Of a stretch of 64,000 nucleotides of DNA, positions 27,262 through 37,914 are shown in pieces. The stretch spans positions 1 to 64,000 of the forward strand of contig CAYSFD010000051.1 of assembly GCA_964430565.1 (NCBI GenBank), given 5' to 3'. The DNA comes from VBDM01 sp964430565 (GTDB lineage: Bacteria > Pseudomonadota > Gammaproteobacteria > Burkholderiales > SG8-39). Position numbers and translations under genes: made by a program. Positions within the stretch are counted from its first letter, which is position 1; the number at the start of each line of letters is the position of its first letter. The notes below the pieces were generated by a model. The model had not been told where the DNA came from and did no database searches. It was given only the letters and a program-made list of their open reading frames with translations.

Positions 27262-30200
27262 ATGAACCCCTCGCGGCTGTTCATACTCCGGCCGGTGGCG
27301 ACCTCGCTGCTGATGGTAGCGATCTTGCTCTCCGGAGCCATCGCCTATCGCCTGCTTCCCTTGTCGGCGCTGCCCGAGGTCGACTACCCGACGATTCAGG
27401 TGGTCACTTTCTATCCCGGCGCGAGTCCTGACGTGATGACCTCGTCGGTGACCGCGCCGCTGGAGCGTCAGTTCGGGCAGATGCCGGGCTTGAGGCAGAT
27501 GTCCTCGACGAGCTCGGGCGGCGCTTCCGTGATCACGCTCCAGTTCGGCCTGGACTTGAGCCTGGATGTCGCCGAGCAGGAAGTCCAGGCCGCGATCAAT
27601 GCGGGGTCGAATTTCCTTCCACAGGACCTGCCCGCGCCGCCGGTTTACAGCAAGGTGAATCCCGCGGACGCGCCCATCCTCACGCTCGGCATCAGCTCGA
27701 AGACGATGCCGCTGCCGCAGGTGCAGAGCCTCGTCGATACGCGCCTTGCACAGAAAATCTCGCAGTTGCCGGGAGTGGGCCTGGTGACGCTGTCGGGCGG
27801 GCAGCGGCCCGCCGTGCGCGTCCAGGTGAATCCCCGCTCGCTCGCGGCGAACGGTCTCGGTCTGGAGGACGTGCGCGTGGCGATCGCGTCGGCGAACGTC
27901 AACCAGGCGAAAGGCAGCTTCGACGGCCCGAGCCGTGCCTACACCATCGACGCCAACGATCAGCTGCGCTCGGCGGAGGAATACCGCGCGGTGGTCGTGG
28001 CGTATAGAAACGACAAGAGTGGAAAAGCGGCGCCCATCCTTCTGTCGGATATCGCCGACGTCGTCGAGGACGCGGAGAACGTGCGGCTCGCCGCGTGGAT
28101 GAACGAGGTTCCCGCGGTGATCCTCAACATCCAGCGCCAGCCCGGGGCGAACGTGATCGAGGTGGTCGATCGCGTCAAGCGGCTGCTCCCGCAGCTCACC
28201 GCCTCGCTTCCCGTCGCGCTGGAGGTCGCCACGCTCACCGACCGCACGGTCACGATTCGCGCCTCGGTCAGGGACGTGCAGTTTGAGCTCGTGCTCGCCG
28301 TGGCCCTCGTGGTGATGGTGATTTTTCTTTTCCTGCGCACGGCTGCCGGCACGATCATCCCGAGCGTTGCGGTGCCGCTGTCGCTGATAGGGACGTTCGG
28401 TGTCATGTATCTCGCCGATTTCAGCATCAACAATCTCACCTTGATGGCGCTCACCATCGCCACCGGGTTCGTCGTGGACGATGCGATCGTCATGATCGAA
28501 AACGTCGCCCGCTACGTTGAAGGAACGGACGACACGCCGCCGCTTTCTCCCCTGGAGGCCGCGCTGAAGGGCTCCCGTCAGATCGGATTCACCATCATCT
28601 CGCTGACCTTTTCGCTTATCGCCGTGCTGATCCCGCTCTTGTTCATGAGCGAGGTCGTGGGACGGCTGTTCCGCGAATTCGCCATCACGCTTGCGGTCGC
28701 CATCCTGATCTCGGCCGTGGTGTCGCTGACGCTTACGCCGATGATGTGCGCGAAACTGCTGCGCCGCACACCGCCTTCGGAGCAGAGCGCGTTTTACCGG
28801 GCGAGCGGTCGCTGGCTCGACGGCGCAATCCGAAGCTACGGTGAAATGCTCACCTGGGTGCTCGAACGGCAGACCGCGACCCTGTGGGTTTTCGCGGGCA
28901 CGCTCGCGCTTACGGTGATTCTCTACATCGTGGTGCCGAAGGGCTTTTTCCCGCTGCAGGACACGGGCGTCATCCAGGGAGTGTCCGAGGCGCCTCAATC
29001 GATCTCGTTCTCCGCGATGGCCGAGCGGCAACAGGCGCTGGCACGGGCTGTTCTCGAAGACCCGGCGGTGGAGAGCCTTTCGTCCTTCATCGGTGTGGAC
29101 GGCACCAACAGCACGCTCAACAGCGGCCGCATGTTCATCAACCTCAAACCGAAGTCGCAGCGCGAAGGCGACATCGGCGAAGTGATCCGGCGGCTGCAGG
29201 CGAGGCTCGCGCGCGTCGAAGGCATTTCGCTCTACATGCAGCCGATCCAGGACCTCACCATCGAGGACCGCGTGAGCCGCACGCAGTATCAGTTCACGAT
29301 CGAGTCCGCGAACCCGGACGAGCTCGCCTTGTGGGTGCACCGCCTGACGGAGCGGCTGTCGCAGTTGCGCGAGCTCGCCGACGTGGCGAGCGACCTGCAG
29401 GACCAGGGCCTGCAGGCCTTTGTTTCGATCGACCGCGACACGGCGGCGCGGCTCGGCATCACGCCGGCGGCGATCGACGTCGCGCTGTACAACGCATTCG
29501 GGCAGCGCCTGATCTCGACGATCTTCACGCAGACCAACCAGTACCGGGTCGTGCTCGAGGTGAAACCGGAATTCCGCAGGGGCCCGGATGCGCTCAAGGA
29601 CATCTACCTACCCTCGTCCTCGGGCGCGCAGATCCCCTTGAGCACAATCACGACCGTCACGGAGAAGCCGGCGCTGCTTGCGGTCAACCACATCGGCCAG
29701 TTTCCCGCCGCGACGATTTCTTTCAATCTCGCCCCGGGCGCGTCGCTCGGCGAGGCCGTCCGGGCGGTCGAGGCCGAAGCTGAGGCGCTCGGCCTGCCGC
29801 CCTCGATACGCACCAGCTTCCAGGGCGCGGCGCTCGCCTTCAGGGCGTCGCTCGCGAACACGCTGCTCCTGATCCTCGCCGCGATCGTCACCATGTACAT
29901 CGTGCTCGGCGTTCTTTACGAGAGCTATATCCACCCGCTGACTATTCTCTCGACGCTGCCTTCCGCGGGCGTGGGCGCGCTGCTCGCGCTGATGCTCGCG
30001 CGCACCGATCTGGGCATCATCGCGGTCATCGGCATCATCCTCCTGATCGGCATCGTCAAGAAGAACGCGATCATGATGATCGACTTCGCCCTGGAGGCCG
30101 AGCGCAAGGAAGGCAAGAGCCCGCGCGAGGCGATCTATCAGGCCTCGATGCTTCGCTTCAGGCCGATCATGATGACCACGATGTGCGCGCTGCTCAGCGC

Positions 30201-30384
30201 GCTGCCGCTCGCGCTCGGCACGGGCGTCGGTTCGGAGCTGCGCCACCCGCTCGGCATCACCATGGTGGGCGGCCTCGTCCTCTCCCAGGCGCTCACGCTT
30301 TTCACGACGCCGGTGATCTACCTGTGGTTCGATCGCCTCGCGCAGCGCCTGCGCACTCCGCGGGAGCAAGGCGTCGCACCATGA
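27262..30384 (+). CDS. RND efflux permease, MdtB-like
   Basis: This is an inner-membrane resistance-nodulation-division permease, 1040 residues from ATG 27262 (MNPSRLFILRPVATSLLMVA). It has 12 membrane helices in two halves with large periplasmic loops. Proton-relay aspartates are in TGFVVDDAIVMIENVARYVE of helix 4, and KKNAIMMIDFALEAE marks the second half. MdtB/MdtC-type pumps form heterotrimers that export bile salts, novobiocin or metal-linked drugs in E. coli; substrates here are unknown. It overlaps the next permease start by 4 nt (ATGA). Confidence 0.94.
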   Translation: MNPSRLFILRPVATSLLMVAILLSGAIAYRLLPLSALPEVDYPTIQVVTFYPGASPDVMTSSVTAPLERQFGQMPGLRQMSSTSSGGASVITLQFGLDLSLDVAEQEVQAAINAGSNFLPQDLPAPPVYSKVNPADAPILTLGISSKTMPLPQVQSLVDTRLAQKISQLPGVGLVTLSGGQRPAVRVQVNPRSLAANGLGLEDVRVAIASANVNQAKGSFDGPSRAYTIDANDQLRSAEEYRAVVVAYRNDKSGKAAPILLSDIADVVEDAENVRLAAWMNEVPAVILNIQRQPGANVIEVVDRVKRLLPQLTASLPVALEVATLTDRTVTIRASVRDVQFELVLAVALVVMVIFLFLRTAAGTIIPSVAVPLSLIGTFGVMYLADFSINNLTLMALTIATGFVVDDAIVMIENVARYVEGTDDTPPLSPLEAALKGSRQIGFTIISLTFSLIAVLIPLLFMSEVVGRLFREFAITLAVAILISAVVSLTLTPMMCAKLLRRTPPSEQSAFYRASGRWLDGAIRSYGEMLTWVLERQTATLWVFAGTLALTVILYIVVPKGFFPLQDTGVIQGVSEAPQSISFSAMAERQQALARAVLEDPAVESLSSFIGVDGTNSTLNSGRMFINLKPKSQREGDIGEVIRRLQARLARVEGISLYMQPIQDLTIEDRVSRTQYQFTIESANPDELALWVHRLTERLSQLRELADVASDLQDQGLQAFVSIDRDTAARLGITPAAIDVALYNAFGQRLISTIFTQTNQYRVVLEVKPEFRRGPDALKDIYLPSSSGAQIPLSTITTVTEKPALLAVNHIGQFPAATISFNLAPGASLGEAVRAVEAEAEALGLPPSIRTSFQGAALAFRASLANTLLLILAAIVTMYIVLGVLYESYIHPLTILSTLPSAGVGALLALMLARTDLGIIAVIGIILLIGIVKKNAIMMIDFALEAERKEGKSPREAIYQASMLRFRPIMMTTMCALLSALPLALGTGVGSELRHPLGITMVGGLVLSQALTLFTTPVIYLWFDRLAQRLRTPREQGVAP

Positions 30385-33300
30385 ACCTGTCCGAGCCCGC
30401 AATCCGGCGTCCCGTGGCCACGACGCTGCTCGCCGCCGGCGTCACGCTGGCCGGCGCTGCGGCGTTCAGCCTGCTGCCGGTAGCGCCGCTGCCGCAGGTG
30501 GATTACCCGACGATTTCGGTGCAAGCGCAGCTTCCCGGTGCGAGCCCCGAGGTCATGGCAGCGACGGTGGCGACGCCGCTCGAGCGCGCGCTCGGGCGCA
30601 TCGCGGGCGTCACCGAGATGACTTCGTCTTCCTCGCTCGGCAGTACGCGCATCACGCTGCAGTTCGACCTCGACCGCAGCATCGACGGTGCGGCGCGGGA
30701 CGTGCAGGCGGCGATCAACGCGGCGAGGAGCCAGTTGCCGACGAGCCTGCCGAGCAACCCGACTTACCGCAAGGTGAATCCGGCCGATGCGCCGGTTATG
30801 ATCCTCGCGCTCACCTCCGACACGATGGACCGAGGGCAGATGTACGACATGGCATCGACCATCCTCGCGCAGAAGATCTCCCAGGTCAGCGGCGTAGGCC
30901 AGGTCACGGTGGGCGGGGCGTCGCTCCCCGCGGTGCGGGTCGAGCTGAACCCGACCACGCTCAACAAGTACGGCATCGGCCTGAACGAAGTGCGCGCGGC
31001 GCTCGCCGCGGCGAACGCCAACCGGCCCAAGGGCTCGGTCGAAGAAGGCGATCGCCACTGGCAGATCATGGCCGACGACCAGGCGAAAAAAGCGAGCGAG
31101 TACCTTCCGCTCATCATCGCATGGCGGACGGACAAAAGCGGCAACGGCGCGGCGGTGCGCCTCTCGGACGTCGCCGAGGTCGTCGACTCGGTCGAGGACC
31201 TGCGCAACGCCGGCTCTTCGAACGGCCGTCCTTCGGTGCTCGTCATCATCAACCGGCAGCCCAACGCCAACATCATCGAGACGGCGGAACGCGTCCGGGA
31301 GCTCCTGCCGCTGCTGCGGGCTTCGATGCCGAAAGCAATCAATCTCGACGTGATGATCGAACGCACCAGCACGATTCGCGCCTCGTTGCGCGAGGTCGGA
31401 CGCACCATGGTGATCGCGACGGGTCTTGTGATCCTCGTTGTCTTTCTTTTCCTGCGCAACGCCCGCGCGACGCTGATCCCCGCCGTGGTGGTGCCCATTT
31501 CGCTTATCGCCACGTTCGGCTTCATGTACCTCGCCGGATTCAGTCTCAACAATCTTTCCCTGATGGCGCTCACCATCGCGACCGGCTTCGTGGTGGATGA
31601 CGCGATCGTGGTCCTGGAGAACGCCTCGAGGCATATCGAGCGCGGCGTGCCGCCGTATCAGGCTGCATTGAAGAGCGCGCGGGAAGTCAGCTTTACCGTC
31701 GTGGCGATGAGCCTGTCGCTGATTGCCGCGTTCATCCCGATCCTCCTGATGGGCGGCATCGTCGGGCGCCTGTTCCGAGAATTCGCAGTGACGCTTTCTG
31801 TGGCGATTCTCGTGTCGCTTGCCCTGTCCCTCACCATGACCCCGATGATGTGCGCTCGGATGCTGAAGGGCCCGGGCGAGCGGCGCCCGGGACGGCTTTT
31901 TCTCGAGAGCGAGCGGGTTTTCCACTGGATGCTGGCCGAGTATCAAGCGAGCCTTACCTGGGCGCTGCGACACTCGCGCGTCATGATGCTGATCCTTGCA
32001 GCCGTCGTCGGGCTCAATGTAACTCTCTACATCGCCGTGCCGAAGGGATTTTTTCCCCAGCAGGACGTGGGTCGAATGATGGGTTCGGTCCAGGCCGACC
32101 AGGGGATTTCCTTCCAGGCGATGCGCGAGAAGATGGCCGACTTCGTCGAGATCCTGCGCAGTGACCCCGCCGTCGAGAACGTGGTGGGCTTCACCGGCGG
32201 CGGCCGCCGAAACTCAGGCTTCATGTTCATGTCGCTCAAGCCGCTCTCGGAACGCAAGGTCTCGGTCGACCAAGTCATCGCCAGGCTGCGTCCGCGCCTC
32301 GCCCAGGTGCCGGGGGCGAATCTGTTCCTCATCCCGGTGCAGGACGTGCGCATCGGGGGGCGTCAAGCGGGCGCGCAGTACCAGTTTACGCTGCAGGCCG
32401 ACGAGCTCGCCGAGCTTCGGCTTTGGGAGCCGCGGGTGCGCCGCGCACTGTCTCAACTGCCCGAGCTGACCGACGTGAACACAGACCAGCAGGACAGGGG
32501 CCTGCAGACCACGCTCGTGATCGACCGCAGCACCGCGGCGCGTCTCGGGATCACGACCCGGATGATCGACCAGGCGTTGTACAACGCTTTCGGCCAGGCC
32601 CAGGTCTCGACGATCTATTCGGCGCTCAATCAGTATCACGTCGTCATGGAGGTGGCGCCGCAGTACTGGCAGAGCCCCGAGGCGCTGAAGGGCATCTACC
32701 TTCTCACACCGGACAAGGGCCAGGTTCCGCTCTCGGAGGTCGCGCGCTACGAGGCAAGCACCGCTCCGCTTTCGGTGAACCATCAGGGGCAGTTCGTGGC
32801 ATCGACCATATCTTTCAATCTCCCGATCGGCGTCACCCTGGGCGACGCCGTGGCCGCGGTCAACGACGCCATGGCGAACCTGGGCGTCCCGACGACGGTT
32901 CTCGGCCGGTTTCAGGGCAGGGCGCGCGCGTTCCAGGCGTCGCTCGAGAGCCAGCCGTGGCTGATTCTCGCGGCGCTGGTCACCTTGTACATCGTGCTCG
33001 GCATCCTCTACGAGAGCACCATCCATCCGATCACGATCCTTTCGACCTTGCCCTCGGCGGGCGTAGGCGCGCTGCTCGCGCTGATGGCGTTTCGGACCGA
33101 GTTCGACGTCATCGCCTTGATCGGCGTAATTCTGCTGATCGGCCTGGTGATGAAGAACGCCATCATGATGATCGACTTTGCGCTCGCCGCCGAGCGCGAG
33201 GAAGGCAAGCGCCCTGAGGAGGCGATCTTCCAGGCGTGCTTGCTGCGCTTTCGCCCCATCATGATGACCACCTTCGCCGCGATGCTGGGCGCCGTGCCGC

Positions 33301-33485
33301 TTGCGATCGGTTTCGGCTACGGCGCCGAGCTGCGCCGCCCCCTCGGGATCGCGATCGTCGGCGGGCTGATCGTCAGCCAGCTTCTCACGCTGTATACGAC
33401 GCCGGTGGTGTACCTGTATCTCGACCGCTTCCGCCTGTGGTGCCGGAGAGTTTGGGCGCGGCGCGCGGTGCTGGGGGTGCGATGA
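30381..33485 (+). CDS. RND efflux permease, MdtC-like
   Basis: This is the second RND permease, 1034 residues from ATG 30381 (MNLSEPAIRRPVATTLLAAG). The segment TGFVVDDAIVVLENASRHIE carries the paired aspartates; GLVMKNAIMMIDFALAAERE lies in the second half. Consecutive non-identical permeases with one adaptor are the MdtABC arrangement, so a hetero-oligomer is likely. The stop overlaps the outer-membrane factor start by 4 nt. Confidence 0.94.
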   Translation: MNLSEPAIRRPVATTLLAAGVTLAGAAAFSLLPVAPLPQVDYPTISVQAQLPGASPEVMAATVATPLERALGRIAGVTEMTSSSSLGSTRITLQFDLDRSIDGAARDVQAAINAARSQLPTSLPSNPTYRKVNPADAPVMILALTSDTMDRGQMYDMASTILAQKISQVSGVGQVTVGGASLPAVRVELNPTTLNKYGIGLNEVRAALAAANANRPKGSVEEGDRHWQIMADDQAKKASEYLPLIIAWRTDKSGNGAAVRLSDVAEVVDSVEDLRNAGSSNGRPSVLVIINRQPNANIIETAERVRELLPLLRASMPKAINLDVMIERTSTIRASLREVGRTMVIATGLVILVVFLFLRNARATLIPAVVVPISLIATFGFMYLAGFSLNNLSLMALTIATGFVVDDAIVVLENASRHIERGVPPYQAALKSAREVSFTVVAMSLSLIAAFIPILLMGGIVGRLFREFAVTLSVAILVSLALSLTMTPMMCARMLKGPGERRPGRLFLESERVFHWMLAEYQASLTWALRHSRVMMLILAAVVGLNVTLYIAVPKGFFPQQDVGRMMGSVQADQGISFQAMREKMADFVEILRSDPAVENVVGFTGGGRRNSGFMFMSLKPLSERKVSVDQVIARLRPRLAQVPGANLFLIPVQDVRIGGRQAGAQYQFTLQADELAELRLWEPRVRRALSQLPELTDVNTDQQDRGLQTTLVIDRSTAARLGITTRMIDQALYNAFGQAQVSTIYSALNQYHVVMEVAPQYWQSPEALKGIYLLTPDKGQVPLSEVARYEASTAPLSVNHQGQFVASTISFNLPIGVTLGDAVAAVNDAMANLGVPTTVLGRFQGRARAFQASLESQPWLILAALVTLYIVLGILYESTIHPITILSTLPSAGVGALLALMAFRTEFDVIALIGVILLIGLVMKNAIMMIDFALAAEREEGKRPEEAIFQACLLRFRPIMMTTFAAMLGAVPLAIGFGYGAELRRPLGIAIVGGLIVSQLLTLYTTPVVYLYLDRFRLWCRRVWARRAVLGVR

Positions 33486-34978
33486 CTTTCCGCGCCGCCT
33501 GTCATTCTGAGGGCGCAGCCCGAAGAATCTGCTTTTCTTTGACCTTGGCGACCGCGCTGGTCGGCGGCTGTGCGGTCGGGCCCGACTACGTGTTGCCCGA
33601 CGCCCCGGTTCCGGCAGCGTACAAGGAGGCGGGCGAATGGAAAGTCGCGCAGCCGCGCGATGACGCGAACCGCGGAAAGTGGTGGGAGGTGTTCGGCGAT
33701 CCGCAATTGAACGCCCTGATCGAGCAGGTCGAGATCTCGAACCAGAACGTTCTTGCAGCCGACGCGCGCTTCCGCCGGGCGCGTGCTTTGATCGCCGCCT
33801 CCCGTTCAGCCCTGTTTCCGACGCTCGACGGCAACGTTTCCATTACCCGCAGCCGCTCCCCTACAGGGGTGGTCGGCGGAACCACCGCGGGCAGCATCAT
33901 CACCAATCGCAGCGCGAGCCTCGATGCCGGCTGGGAGGCGGACCTGTGGGGGCAGGTCAGGCGCGCGGTCGAAGCGAGCGAAGCGGGGGCGCAGGCGAGT
34001 TCGGCGGATCTCGCGGCCGCGGGCCTGTCGGCGCAGGCCGAGCTCGCCTCGAATTATTTCCTGCTGCGTACGCTCGATGCGCAAAGACAGCTTCTCGACG
34101 ATACCGCCGCGGCTTTCCAGAAACTTCTCGATCTTACGAAGAACCGCTACGCCGCCGGCGTCGTGGCGAAGGTGGACGTGGTCCAGGCCGAGACGCAGCT
34201 GAGGAGCACCCAGGCCGATGCGATCGACCTCGGCGTGCAGCGCGCCCAGCTCGAACACGCAATCGCGGTGCTCGTCGGCAGGCCGCCGGCTGCGCTTTCG
34301 ATCGCGCGCGCGCCGCTTGCGGTCGCTATGCCCGTGATTCCGCCCGGCATGCCCTCGGAACTGCTCGAGCGCCGGCCCGACGTCGCCGCCGCGGAGCGGC
34401 GCGTCGCCGCGGCCAACGCCCAGATTGGCGTGGCGAAGGCGGCATACTTTCCTTCGCTCACGATTTCGGCATTGGGCGGCTACCGCAGCGCCGATCCGTC
34501 CCAGTGGTTCACGGCGCCCGCCCGCTTCTGGGCGATCGGGCCGGCGATTGCGCAGTCGCTCTTCGACGCGGGCCTGCGGCGCGCGCAGACCGACCAGGCC
34601 ATCGCCGGTTACGATTTGACCGTCGCCGAGTACCGCCAGACCGTGCTCGCCGGATTCCGGGAAGTGGAGGACAGCCTCGCGGCGCTGCGCATCCTGGAAG
34701 AAGAGGCGAAAGTGCAGCAAGAGGCGGTGCGCGCCGCGCGCGAGTCGGTCGCACTCACGCTCAACCAATACAAGGCGGGAACGGTGAGCTTCCTCAACGT
34801 CGCCGTCGTGCAGGCCGCGCAGCTCAACAACGAGCGCGCCGCGGTCGGCATCCTCGGCCGGCGGCTGGTCGCGTCCGTGAGCCTGGTGCGAGCGTTGGGC
34901 GGAGGGTGGAGTGCTTCGGAGCTGCCCGACGGCGAGTTGCTGCGCGCGCGCACGAGCCCGCCGGCGGCAGCACGCTAG
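33482..34978 (+). CDS. Outer-membrane efflux lipoprotein, NodT/OprM family
   Basis: This is the outer-membrane channel of the tripartite pump, 498 residues from ATG 33482. The signal sequence ends in a lipobox (LVGGC), and the mature chain begins CAVGPDYVLPDAPVPAAYKE, typical of the family. Two repeats of the outer-membrane efflux protein domain follow (for example NRYAAGVVAKVDVVQAETQL and NQYKAGTVSFLNVAVVQAAQ). Codons 7-16 of the signal peptide are encoded by a repeat-like stretch at 33500-33530, so the N-terminus has been rewritten by a repeat. An in-frame TTG at 33539 would bypass it but leave no basic n-region. The start overlaps the preceding stop. Confidence 0.92.
   Translation: MTFRAACHSEGAARRICFSLTLATALVGGCAVGPDYVLPDAPVPAAYKEAGEWKVAQPRDDANRGKWWEVFGDPQLNALIEQVEISNQNVLAADARFRRARALIAASRSALFPTLDGNVSITRSRSPTGVVGGTTAGSIITNRSASLDAGWEADLWGQVRRAVEASEAGAQASSADLAAAGLSAQAELASNYFLLRTLDAQRQLLDDTAAAFQKLLDLTKNRYAAGVVAKVDVVQAETQLRSTQADAIDLGVQRAQLEHAIAVLVGRPPAALSIARAPLAVAMPVIPPGMPSELLERRPDVAAAERRVAAANAQIGVAKAAYFPSLTISALGGYRSADPSQWFTAPARFWAIGPAIAQSLFDAGLRRAQTDQAIAGYDLTVAEYRQTVLAGFREVEDSLAALRILEEEAKVQQEAVRAARESVALTLNQYKAGTVSFLNVAVVQAAQLNNERAAVGILGRRLVASVSLVRALGGGWSASELPDGELLRARTSPPAAAR
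33500..33530. repeat. Repeat-like motif inside the outer-membrane factor signal peptide
   Basis: The stretch opens TGTCATTCTGAGGG and closes GCCCGAAGAATCT, the framework of short interspersed repeats seen in many environmental bacterial genomes. It lies within codons 7-16 of the efflux lipoprotein gene and is read in frame. Only this copy is recognised in the window. Confidence 0.5.
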
Positions 34979-35030
34979 AACGCTTGCGGCCTCGTGTTAG
35001 TATTTTGATTTACTCGTGTTTGGAAGCGTC

Positions 35031-36314
<1,284 letters not shown>

Positions 36315-36329
36315 GCGCCAAGCCACACC

Positions 36330-36812
36330 GTGAAGTGCCCCTACTGCAAGACCGAGGACACCGCGGTCATCGATTCGCGCGAGTCCGACGACGGCGACAG
36401 CGTTCGGCGGAGGCGCCAGTGCGAGGCTTGCGACAAGCGCTTCACCACCTATGAGCGCGTCGAGCTTTCCATGCCGATGGTAGTGAAAACCAACGGCAAC
36501 CGCGTTCCCTACGATAGCGAGAAGATCCGCACCGGCTTCATGCGCGCGTTGCACAAGCGGCCGGTGCCCACCGAGTACGTCGAGCAGGCGGTCAACCGGA
36601 TCGAGCAGCGCATCCTTGCGCTCGGCGAGCGCGAGATCGCGAGCCGCGTGATCGGCGAGATGGTGATGCGGGAACTCAAGAAAATGGACGATGTCGCCTA
36701 CATCCGCTTCGCCTCCGTGTACGAGGACTTCCAGCGCGTCGACGACTTCCGCGACGCGATCCTCGAGGTGAAGAAACCCGGCAGCAAGCGCGCGCGCCGT
36801 AACGCCAAGTAA
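36330..36812 (+). CDS. nrdR: Transcriptional repressor NrdR
   Basis: NrdR represses ribonucleotide reductase genes in response to ATP/dATP. The 160-residue protein starts at GTG 36330. It has a zinc ribbon with C3, C6, C31 and C34 (CPYC, CEAC), an arginine-rich DNA contact SVRRRRQCEACDKRFTTYE, and an ATP-cone (VVKTNGNRVPYDSEKIRTGF). Length and layout are canonical. Its last base is shared with the first base of the ribD ATG. Confidence 0.97.
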   Translation: MKCPYCKTEDTAVIDSRESDDGDSVRRRRQCEACDKRFTTYERVELSMPMVVKTNGNRVPYDSEKIRTGFMRALHKRPVPTEYVEQAVNRIEQRILALGEREIASRVIGEMVMRELKKMDDVAYIRFASVYEDFQRVDDFRDAILEVKKPGSKRARRNAK

Positions 36813-37894
36813 TGTTCACCGCCGCCGACCATGAATTCATGGGGCAGGCGCTCGAACTTGCCGGGCGCGGCCTCTATACTACGACGCCCAATCCGCGTGT
36901 CGGCTGCGTGATCGTCAAGGACGGCGCGGTCGTGGCGAGCGGCTGGCACGAAAAGACCGGGCTGCCGCACGCGGAAGCGCTGGCCCTGAAAGCGGCCGCG
37001 GCGCGAGCACGCGGCGCGACCCTTTATCTCAATCTCGAACCTTGCAGCCATCAGGGTCGGACTCCGCCTTGCGTCGATGCCATCATCGAAGCCGGCGTGA
37101 AGCGCGTGGTCGCGGCTATCGGGGACCCCAATCCGAAAGTCGCCGGCGCGGGCTTTGCGAAGCTGCGCGCGGCCGGGATTGCGGCCGAGCAGGGACTTAG
37201 GGAGGACGAGGCGCGCGAGCTCAACATCGGCTTTCTCGCCCGCATGGCGCGCGGCCGGCCCTGGGTGCGCATGAAGATCGCGGCGAGCCTGGACGGCCGC
37301 ACCGCGCTAGCGAACGGCAAGAGCCAGTGGATCACGGGGGAGGCGGCGAGGGCGGACGGGCATCGCTGGCGGGCGCGCGCCTGCGCGGTCCTCACCGGCT
37401 TCGGCACGGTGAGGGACGACGACCCACAGCTCAACGTGCGCGGCGTCGATACGCCCCGGCAGCCGCTCAAGATTGTCGTCGATTCGAAATTCGAGATCTC
37501 CCCGTCCGCGCGGCTTCTGAAGGAGGGAAAGACGCTCGTCGTCGGCGCGGTGAACGACGAGAAGAAGATCACGGAGTTGAAGACCGTGGGGGCGGGCATC
37601 GCCATCATCCCGAACGACGACGGCAAGGTCGAGCTCTTCAAGCTCATGGAGGAACTCGCGCGGCGGGAGCTGAACGAAATCCACGTCGAGGCGGGAACGA
37701 AGCTGAACGGCTCGCTCCTGCAGGCGGGCGTGGTGGACGAGCTGCTCGTCTATCTCGCGCCGAGCGTCGTCGGCGACTCGGGGCGGGGGATGTTCAACCT
37801 GCCGGAGTTGACAGATCTGTCGCAGACCAAGGCGCTGAAAATCCGCGAAGTCGAGCGCGTGGGCGAGGATCTCCGCATCCTGGCGAGGCTTTAG
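36812..37894 (+). CDS. ribD: Bifunctional riboflavin biosynthesis protein RibD
   Basis: RibD carries out deamination then reduction of the pyrimidine intermediate of riboflavin synthesis. The 360-residue protein has a deaminase domain with zinc ligands H53, C78 and C87 (LPHAEALALK, EPCSHQGRTPPC) and a C-terminal reductase domain starting near PWVRMKIAASLDGRTAL. No FMN riboswitch is seen upstream, as expected for a gene embedded behind nrdR. The usual downstream neighbour, riboflavin synthase, is replaced by an ABC exporter here. Confidence 0.96.
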   Translation: MFTAADHEFMGQALELAGRGLYTTTPNPRVGCVIVKDGAVVASGWHEKTGLPHAEALALKAAAARARGATLYLNLEPCSHQGRTPPCVDAIIEAGVKRVVAAIGDPNPKVAGAGFAKLRAAGIAAEQGLREDEARELNIGFLARMARGRPWVRMKIAASLDGRTALANGKSQWITGEAARADGHRWRARACAVLTGFGTVRDDDPQLNVRGVDTPRQPLKIVVDSKFEISPSARLLKEGKTLVVGAVNDEKKITELKTVGAGIAIIPNDDGKVELFKLMEELARRELNEIHVEAGTKLNGSLLQAGVVDELLVYLAPSVVGDSGRGMFNLPELTDLSQTKALKIREVERVGEDLRILARL

Positions 37895-37914
37895 GAACGT
37901 ACGAGCGGTACGCA

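Noticed and set aside
27040..29340. Very long minus-strand frame opposite the MdtB-like permease gene
   Set aside because: High-GC coding DNA commonly leaves an open antisense frame. Its translation is dominated by R, H, D and E, and the sense strand is a clear RND permease.
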